From assembly GCF_040544555.1 (NCBI RefSeq), contig NZ_JBEPKD010000009.1, positions 62,001 to 126,000 on the forward strand: DNA of 64,000 bases, given 5' to 3'. Positions 59,573 to 64,000 of this stretch are shown piece after piece. A program made the position numbers and the translations under genes. Positions within the stretch are counted from its first letter, which is position 1, and every line of letters begins with the position of its first letter. Source of the stretch: Halalkalibacter oceani. Its GTDB lineage: Bacteria; Bacillota; Bacilli; Bacillales; Bacillaceae_D. The notes beneath the pieces were generated by a model. The model saw nothing but the letters and a program-made list of their open reading frames with translations. It did no database searches and was not told the DNA's origin.

Positions 59573-61299
59573 CCATCTCTCCCTCCCCTCTGTATCGAGA
59601 TCATCTTACGGTAGTCCTCAACACGCTCCAGCAGCTGCTCATGTGTGCCGGCTCCAATCACCTTCCCGCCCTTTAGAAAAAGGATGTGGTCGGCATGCTT
59701 AATCGTGTGCAAACGGTGCGCAACCGTGATCACTGTCGATGATTGGGCAAGCTCGGCTAGCCCCTCTGAGAGAATCCGTTCTGTGCGCAAATCAAGACCG
59801 GTCGTCGGCTCATCAAAGACAATCACCGCCGGCCGCTTTAGAAAAGCGCGTGCGAGAGCGATTCGTTGCCGTTCTCCACCTGAAAGGCCACGGCCTCCCT
59901 CGCCGATTTGCGTTTGATAACCGTCTTTCAAATTTGCGATTACCTCGGCCATCCCAGCCTGCCGGGCCGCCTCTTCAATTTCTTGCCTGCTTACATCACG
60001 GGTGCTGCCAATCGCAATATTCTCAGCGATCGTTCCGCTGAATAAGTAAGGCTGCTGGGAAATATAGCTTACCTTGGCGAACCATGCTGTTTCGTCATAG
60101 GAAGAGAGCGGCTTTCCATCCACCAGCAATTCACCTTGGGAAAGCGGCAGCAGACCACTCAGCACATTGAGAAGTGTCGTTTTCCCCGATCCACTTGGCC
60201 CAACAATCGCCACTTGCGCGTACGGTGGAATATCCACGGTCACATCCGTTAAAGCAAACCCTTTCTCTTCATAACGAAAGCCGGCATTTCGTAAGGCGAT
60301 CGCCGGAGGCTGATCATCCGGCAGCGTCAGACCTCCCCATTCCAGCCTCTGTCCTTCTTTCGTCAGCTCTGCTGAAATTTTTGCCGCGGCGCCCTTGCTG
60401 CTGCGGCCGGTATGAAAGGCGCTTCCCAGTTCCTTTAACGCCAAATAAAATTCAGGAGCGAGCACGAGGACAAAGAAGGCGGAGAAAAAGCTGATCCCCT
60501 GAAAGATAATAAGCTGCAAGCTTACTTCGAGCGCGATAATCCCCATGCTGAGCATCGAAATAAATTCAAGCATCAATGAGGAAATGAAGGCAATTTTCAG
60601 TACTTCCATCGTCGCCTCGCGAAAGCCGAGACTGCTCGCGCGGATTACTTCCTTCTGGCGCTTCGCCTGGCCAAAAAGCTTAAGGGTTACGAGGCCTTGA
60701 ATCGTATCAAGAAATCTACCCGAGAAGGAGGCGAGCTTCTCCAGTTGCTCCTCCGACTTTGCCTGTGTCTTCATCCCGATAATCGCCATAAAGAGCGGGA
60801 TAAACGGCGCTGTCACGATCATAATAATTCCAGTCGGAATATGCTGGGAAAAGACCGCGCCGAGAATGACGAGCGGCACGACCGCTGTTTGTATCAGCTG
60901 CGGAAGATAGGTGCTGTAATAGCTGTCCAGTTCATCGACCGCATCCATCATCATGCTCACCTTCTCTCCCGACTGACGCTGAAGCGCGGCCTGAAGCGGA
61001 TCATCCCGGTATTTTTCGAGCAAGGCCCGACGGACCCGCTGTTTCACGCGGGTGGCGATCCCCACGCCGATTCGGCCGTTGATGTACGTGAGAAGCGCTC
61101 TTGCTCCAAGGACGGCGAGCAGCCCGTATAAAAATGGCAGAACTTCGGCAAAAGACTGCCCCGCTAAAAAGACCCGCTCGACAACCGTCACGAAGAAATA
61201 AGCCTGAGCGACAATCGTCGCCGCCGTCAGCACCGCAATGATGACGAGCCAAATCCGGCTCATTTTATATTCATTTGCAAATTGCTTGAGTTCCTTCAT
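59569..61299 (-). CDS. cydD: Thiol reductant ABC exporter subunit CydD
   Basis: A 576-residue partner of CydC: membrane domain, then an ATPase domain with Walker A GPSGSGKTTLLNVL, signature LSGGERQRIALARAFL and Walker B VIVFDEPTTGLD. The TMD has SGEKVSMMMDAVDELDSYYSTYLPQL, typical of CydD. ATG 61299 follows GAGGAG. First gene of cydDC, with a Rex-like operator about 40-55 bases upstream. Confidence 0.92.
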   Translation of the reverse strand: MKELKQFANEYKMSRIWLVIIAVLTAATIVAQAYFFVTVVERVFLAGQSFAEVLPFLYGLLAVLGARALLTYINGRIGVGIATRVKQRVRRALLEKYRDDPLQAALQRQSGEKVSMMMDAVDELDSYYSTYLPQLIQTAVVPLVILGAVFSQHIPTGIIMIVTAPFIPLFMAIIGMKTQAKSEEQLEKLASFSGRFLDTIQGLVTLKLFGQAKRQKEVIRASSLGFREATMEVLKIAFISSLMLEFISMLSMGIIALEVSLQLIIFQGISFFSAFFVLVLAPEFYLALKELGSAFHTGRSSKGAAAKISAELTKEGQRLEWGGLTLPDDQPPAIALRNAGFRYEEKGFALTDVTVDIPPYAQVAIVGPSGSGKTTLLNVLSGLLPLSQGELLVDGKPLSSYDETAWFAKVSYISQQPYLFSGTIAENIAIGSTRDVSRQEIEEAARQAGMAEVIANLKDGYQTQIGEGGRGLSGGERQRIALARAFLKRPAVIVFDEPTTGLDLRTERILSEGLAELAQSSTVITVAHRLHTIKHADHILFLKGGKVIGAGTHEQLLERVEDYRKMISIQRGGRDG

Positions 61300-61336
61300 A
61301 GTAAGAATCTCCTCACTGCAAATTATTGTTTCAATT

Positions 61337-61354
61337 TAGTGAAACATTTCACAT
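61337..61354 (-). promoter_or_regulatory. Rex-like operator upstream of cydDC
   Basis: TAGTGAAACATTTCACAT matches the Rex consensus TTGTGAAATATTTCACAA at 15 of 18 positions, with the exact GTGAA-N4-TTCAC core. Rex represses respiratory genes at low NADH and controls cyd genes in Firmicutes. Confidence 0.75.
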
Positions 61355-61552
61355 ATCAACTGAAGCAAATACACCTTCGGAACATCAGAAAGACTTTGCT
61401 TCTCCTATTAGTATAGTGGAAACAGGAGAACAATGCCCGCTTTGAGAGTGACTGTTTTATGACAAAAAAAAGCCTGTCCCCCCCTGGAACAAAGCGATTA
61501 AAGAGCTTACAACGGTCCGTACTTCAGAAAACCAAGCCCATTCCAGTTCCCT

Positions 61553-61918
61553 TCACTCATAAACCATTTCTTTCAGTAAATAAATCGCAAGAAAACTACT
61601 GTATATGATTCCATCATAGACTTGTGAATTCATCATAATCAAGCTCACGATCCCAATAAAGAAAAAAAGCTTTATCACCAATGAAGAAGAAAAGGAAAAC
61701 TTCTTATTAATAAAGCTCAGAATTACTTGAAAGATCAACAAGATAATCAGAAAATACACAGAAAATACCACTATACCCAAAACCAGATCTTGCTTTGAAA
61801 AATGGAGAAGGGTTTCTTTACTTTCACTAATAGAGATAAACATGACGGAAGCAATGAAACTATAAAAACTGATAAATATGAAATTTTTAACACTGACAAA
61901 TTCTCTCTCATTCTCCAT
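61553..61918 (-). CDS. Hypothetical membrane protein
   Basis: A 121-residue protein with about four hydrophobic segments (near 12-28, 45-68, 80-95 and 100-115) and little else. It is AT-rich compared with its neighbours, which may indicate acquisition. ATG 61918 has only a weak GGGATG site. No family recognised. Flanking gaps 61300-61552 and 61919-62208 show no further genes apart from the Rex site and hairpins. Confidence 0.5.
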   Translation of the reverse strand: MENEREFVSVKNFIFISFYSFIASVMFISISESKETLLHFSKQDLVLGIVVFSVYFLIILLIFQVILSFINKKFSFSSSLVIKLFFFIGIVSLIMMNSQVYDGIIYSSFLAIYLLKEMVYE

Positions 61919-62072
61919 CTGATTATCACATCCCTATCATTACTTAGAAGTAAAGTGAACTACTTTTGACCGTCGCAAGTGGAATTAATAGCGACTTATT
62001 AGTACTTATATTATCTTTTTTTGGTAATATATTCAATGTTTTCCATTCTTGGCAATGGCTTCACACGCCACA

Positions 62073-62105
62073 AGCCCGTTGTGAGAAATCCACTCACAAC
62101 GGGCT
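62073..62105 (+). terminator. Perfect hairpin with T run (plus strand), no obvious gene
   Basis: AGCCCGTTGTGAG (62073-62085) pairs perfectly with CTCACAACGGGCT (62093-62105), followed by TTT on the plus strand. No gene on that strand precedes it within 290 bases, so it may be the relic of a lost gene. Confidence 0.55.
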
Positions 62106-62140
62106 TTTAAAAAAATCGTGACGGTTCCGCTCATTGCTTA

Positions 62141-62187
62141 GAGGATGGGGCAAAAGGTAAAAAACAACCTTTTATCCCGGCCTCTAC
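62141..62187 (-). terminator. Terminator of the wrbA-like gene
   Basis: GAGGATGGGGCAAAAGGT (62141-62158) pairs with ACCTTTTATCCCGGCCTC (62168-62185) with a few mismatches, about 20 bases after the stop. Same style as hairpins at 8958, 16323 and 31944. Confidence 0.65.
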
Positions 62188-62208
62188 TAATGTTACGGTG
62201 TTTTGCTG

Positions 62209-62871
62209 TTATTGATTTCCTTTTTTCAGCGACTCGGCTACTTGTACGGTGCGTTTCGCTTGGTACTTTGCCGCTTCTTCTACATTTTCCTGCATATTGC
62301 CTTCCTGGTCGACGGTTACACTTGTTCCGTACGGGTTTCCGCCGGAAGCAAACAGCAATGGATCTGTATAGCCAGGAGCGGCGACAATCGCACCCCAGTG
62401 ATACATTGTCGTATAGATGGAAAGAATTGTTGCTTCCTGACCGCCGTGGGCGTTGCTCGCTGAAGACATCGCGCTGACAACTTTATTCGCTAATTTGCCT
62501 GTCGCCCATAATCCGCCAGTCGTGTCAAGAAACTGCTTTACTTGCGCAGGTACGTTACCAAAGCGTGTCGGTGCGCTGAAAATAATCGCGTCCGCCCATT
62601 CAAGATCGTCAAGCGTTACTTCAGGGACGTCTGAAGTTGCCTCAAGATGAGCCTTCCACGCCGGGTTTGAGGCAATCGCCGCTTCCGGGGCAAGCTCAGG
62701 AACTTTCAGCACTTTCACTTCAGCACCCGCTGCTTTTCCACCTTCTTCAGCCCACTTTGCCATTTGATAATTGGTTCCTGTCGAACTGTAGTAAATCACC
62801 GCTAATTTGATTGACACATGCTCCAACTCCTTTTGATTAGATTGACCAAATAATTTCGCAAAGAAACCCAT
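62209..62871 (-). CDS. wrbA: WrbA-like NAD(P)H:quinone oxidoreductase
   Basis: A 220-residue flavodoxin-fold quinone reductase. The FMN-binding motif is IYYSSTGTNYQMAK, followed by FSAPTRFGNVPAQVKQFLDT and the WrbA signature SASNAHGGQEATILSIY and HWGAIVAAPGYTD. ATG 62871 follows AGGTGAATAGCA; the first 20 residues are an extra extension. It reduces quinones by two electrons, protecting against quinone stress. A MhqR-like operator and the adjacent MarR gene fit that role. Confidence 0.92.
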   Translation of the reverse strand: MGFFAKLFGQSNQKELEHVSIKLAVIYYSSTGTNYQMAKWAEEGGKAAGAEVKVLKVPELAPEAAIASNPAWKAHLEATSDVPEVTLDDLEWADAIIFSAPTRFGNVPAQVKQFLDTTGGLWATGKLANKVVSAMSSASNAHGGQEATILSIYTTMYHWGAIVAAPGYTDPLLFASGGNPYGTSVTVDQEGNMQENVEEAAKYQAKRTVQVAESLKKGNQ

Positions 62872-62968
62872 TGCTATTCACCTACTTTTCCCCATTTTGG
62901 CCGTGGGTAACCTTCGATAAACGAAAAAACCGGCTCGTTTATCTCTGCTTTATATAGTACCACGTAAT

Positions 62969-62988
62969 ATATTCTTAATTCAAGATAT
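62969..62988 (-). promoter_or_regulatory. MhqR-like operator upstream of the quinone reductase
   Basis: ATATTCTTAATTCAAGATAT is a palindrome with 8 of 10 pairs, close to the B. subtilis MhqR box (TATCTnGAATTCnAGATA). It lies between the wrbA-like gene and the marR gene. Confidence 0.55.
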
Positions 62989-63067
62989 TTTACTTTAATT
63001 TTGTAAGTGAATTTAGATTTCTATACTTGGTCTTTCTACATCACTAGGTTGCACATTTCGGTACGAT

Positions 63068-63553
63068 CTATCCCTCGTCTTTCGCATCGCGCAGCTTATC
63101 GACACCTTGAGCGTAATAGCCTAACTTCTTTAACAATTCAATCAAGCTCGTTTTCTCTTCTGACTCCAGCCCGGCAAAAATCGTCATCAGCGCTTCCTTA
63201 TGGAGAGGGAAAATTTCGTCCATCCGCTCTTTGCCTTTCTCTGTAATCGAGGCATGGATGATCCGACGGTCTGTCGGACAGGGCTTTCGTCTGATCAGCT
63301 GTTTTTTTTCTAATTTATCGACGACATAAGTGATACTGCTGCTGGCAATTAACACCTTTTCGCCGATCTTCTGAATGGGCTGGTCCCCTTTATGGTAAAT
63401 AAGCTCCAGCACAGCAAACTCGGTCGGATTCAACCCATAAGACCGGATATCTTCTTCCACCTTTTTTCTTACCGTCTGCACAGCACGGGATAATACGATA
63501 AATAACTTTAACGATAGTTCCTCACCCGTTGACTCAATCTTCTCTAAAGTCAC
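63068..63553 (-). CDS. MarR-family regulator (MhqR-like)
   Basis: A 161-residue MarR regulator: LNPTEFAVLELIYHKGDQPIQ, then KVLIASSSITYVVDKLEKKQL and the wing RKPCPTDRRIIHASITEKG with the conserved DRR. The cysteine in RRKPCPTDRR may be redox-sensitive. The start is GTG 63553 after GGAGGG. It lies upstream of the quinone reductase on the same strand with a MhqR-like box between them, so it is likely its regulator. Confidence 0.87.
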   Translation of the reverse strand: MTLEKIESTGEELSLKLFIVLSRAVQTVRKKVEEDIRSYGLNPTEFAVLELIYHKGDQPIQKIGEKVLIASSSITYVVDKLEKKQLIRRKPCPTDRRIIHASITEKGKERMDEIFPLHKEALMTIFAGLESEEKTSLIELLKKLGYYAQGVDKLRDAKDEG

Positions 63554-63617
63554 TTACTATCCCTCCTTTGAACGTAATCTTTTCTCTTTGATGTTCAACA
63601 TTCCCCACAATCAAAAA

Positions 63618-63953
63618 TCACTCCCTTGATCCGCCATTACCATCTTCTTCGACTACATATTTAAGAGCCGTCATCTTATTATCCCAAAATTGCTCATAAA
63701 AGGAAAGCCACTCCTTCACCTCAAGCAGGGCCTGCGCTTCAAGCTGATAACGCCTTTCACGTCCTACCTTTTTAGCAGACACAAGCTTTGATTCTTCAAG
63801 GACGCGCAAATGCTTAGAGACCGCAACACGGCTTATTTGGAAATGCTGACTGAGCATCGTCACCGACTGACGTTTCCCGGCAAGCAATCGCAATAATTTC
63901 CTTCTTGTCGGATCAGCAATCGCCTGAAAAATATCAAGCTTTTCAGCTCCCAT
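63618..63953 (-). CDS. ArsR-family transcriptional regulator
   Basis: A 111-residue winged-helix ArsR regulator: IFQAIADPTRRKLLRLLAG, MLSQHFQISRVAVSKHLRVLEES and KKVGRERRYQLEA. It has no cysteine metal-binding motif, so it is not a classical arsenic sensor. Its ATG overlaps the stop codon of the preceding gene (TAATG), so it is translationally coupled to that gene, of which only the last codons are in the window. Confidence 0.9.
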   Translation of the reverse strand: MGAEKLDIFQAIADPTRRKLLRLLAGKRQSVTMLSQHFQISRVAVSKHLRVLEESKLVSAKKVGRERRYQLEAQALLEVKEWLSFYEQFWDNKMTALKYVVEEDGNGGSRE

Positions 63954-64000
63954 TATGCTTCCACCACTTGTCGCAGTCTTTCTTGAACAATAGCCTCCCA
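63953..64000 (-). CDS. C-terminal end of an unidentified protein (start off the window)
   Basis: The last 15 codons (WEAIVQERLRQVVEA) before a TAA at 63953-63955 that shares its final base with the arsR ATG. Too short to identify. The coupling suggests an operon with the ArsR gene. Confidence 0.6.
   Translation of the reverse strand, partial: WEAIVQERLRQVVEA

Noticed and set aside
1..64000. CRISPR arrays, insertion sequences or prophage genes
   Set aside because: No regularly spaced repeats, transposase, integrase or phage structural proteins were seen; the three 160-bp repeats are non-coding and far apart.

Overview
The window looks like chromosome from a low-to-mid GC Firmicute of the family Bacillaceae. 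The evidence is strong AGGAGG-type ribosome binding sites, frequent TTG and GTG starts, spore-coat CotF genes, a SAM-I riboswitch, FadR, Rex and CcpA style operators, and a left third that keeps the Bacillus subtilis gene order suf - yurZ - metNPQ - yusG - gcvH - yusI - fadNAE - yusN. Several secreted lipoproteins have strongly acidic linkers, which may point to a halotolerant or alkaliphilic species (inference). No intact tRNA or rRNA gene, CRISPR array, transposase or prophage was seen.

Layout. 1-4603 (minus): sufCDSUB Fe-S assembly operon, with sufB cut by the window edge. 4875-10000: yurZ, the SAM-riboswitch metNPQ operon, yusG, gcvH and the Spx/ArsC-like yusI. 10058-15478: fadN-fadA-fadE beta-oxidation operon with a perfect FadR palindrome over its promoter. 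15668-16302: two CotF-type coat genes. 16418-38031: a large alpha-hydroxy-acid / four-carbon sugar-acid catabolic region. It holds larE-larB-larC1 (nickel-pincer cofactor synthesis; the LarC2 domain is a separate convergent gene on the other strand), a GhrB-like dehydrogenase, PdxA2, Fe-alcohol dehydrogenase, aldehyde dehydrogenase, a LarA homologue, a TRAP transporter (dctMQP), a four-carbon acid sugar kinase and a PrpR-type regulator. After a sigM-yhdL pair and a decayed larA tail come a second, canonical larA, a KdgT-type permease and glycerate kinase. cdaR (38411, plus) diverges from that last operon.

38411-48500: mixed genes, including a zinc alcohol dehydrogenase, a 46-residue CxxC protein, a polysaccharide deacetylase with a nonsense codon in its best start, yjbQ, an acyl-CoA-dehydrogenase-like flavoprotein with a tandem DUF4242 protein, an HxlR regulator, and a sulfonate/taurine-type ABC transporter; then a gene-poor stretch with a DUF3221 remnant. 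48498-55295 (plus): LacI regulator, sugar-type ABC transporter without ATPase, PHP-family phosphoesterase and MFS carrier. 55484-64000: XRE-cupin regulator divergent from an EmrE-family carrier, two small membrane proteins, cydDC with a Rex site, a hypothetical membrane protein, a WrbA-like quinone reductase with a MhqR-like operator, MarR and ArsR regulators, and the last codons of one more gene.

How it fits together. The most coherent idea is a nickel-pincer racemase/epimerase hub. LarE, LarB and LarC make the cofactor for two LarA-family enzymes, one in a D-threonate/erythronate-type pathway (TRAP import, C2 epimerisation, kinase, PdxA2 to a triose phosphate) and one in a glycerate-type operon (KdgT-like import, racemisation, glycerate kinase). 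Substrates are inferred. A repeat of about 160 bp occurs three times (38237-38389, 48215-48374, 55307-55466).
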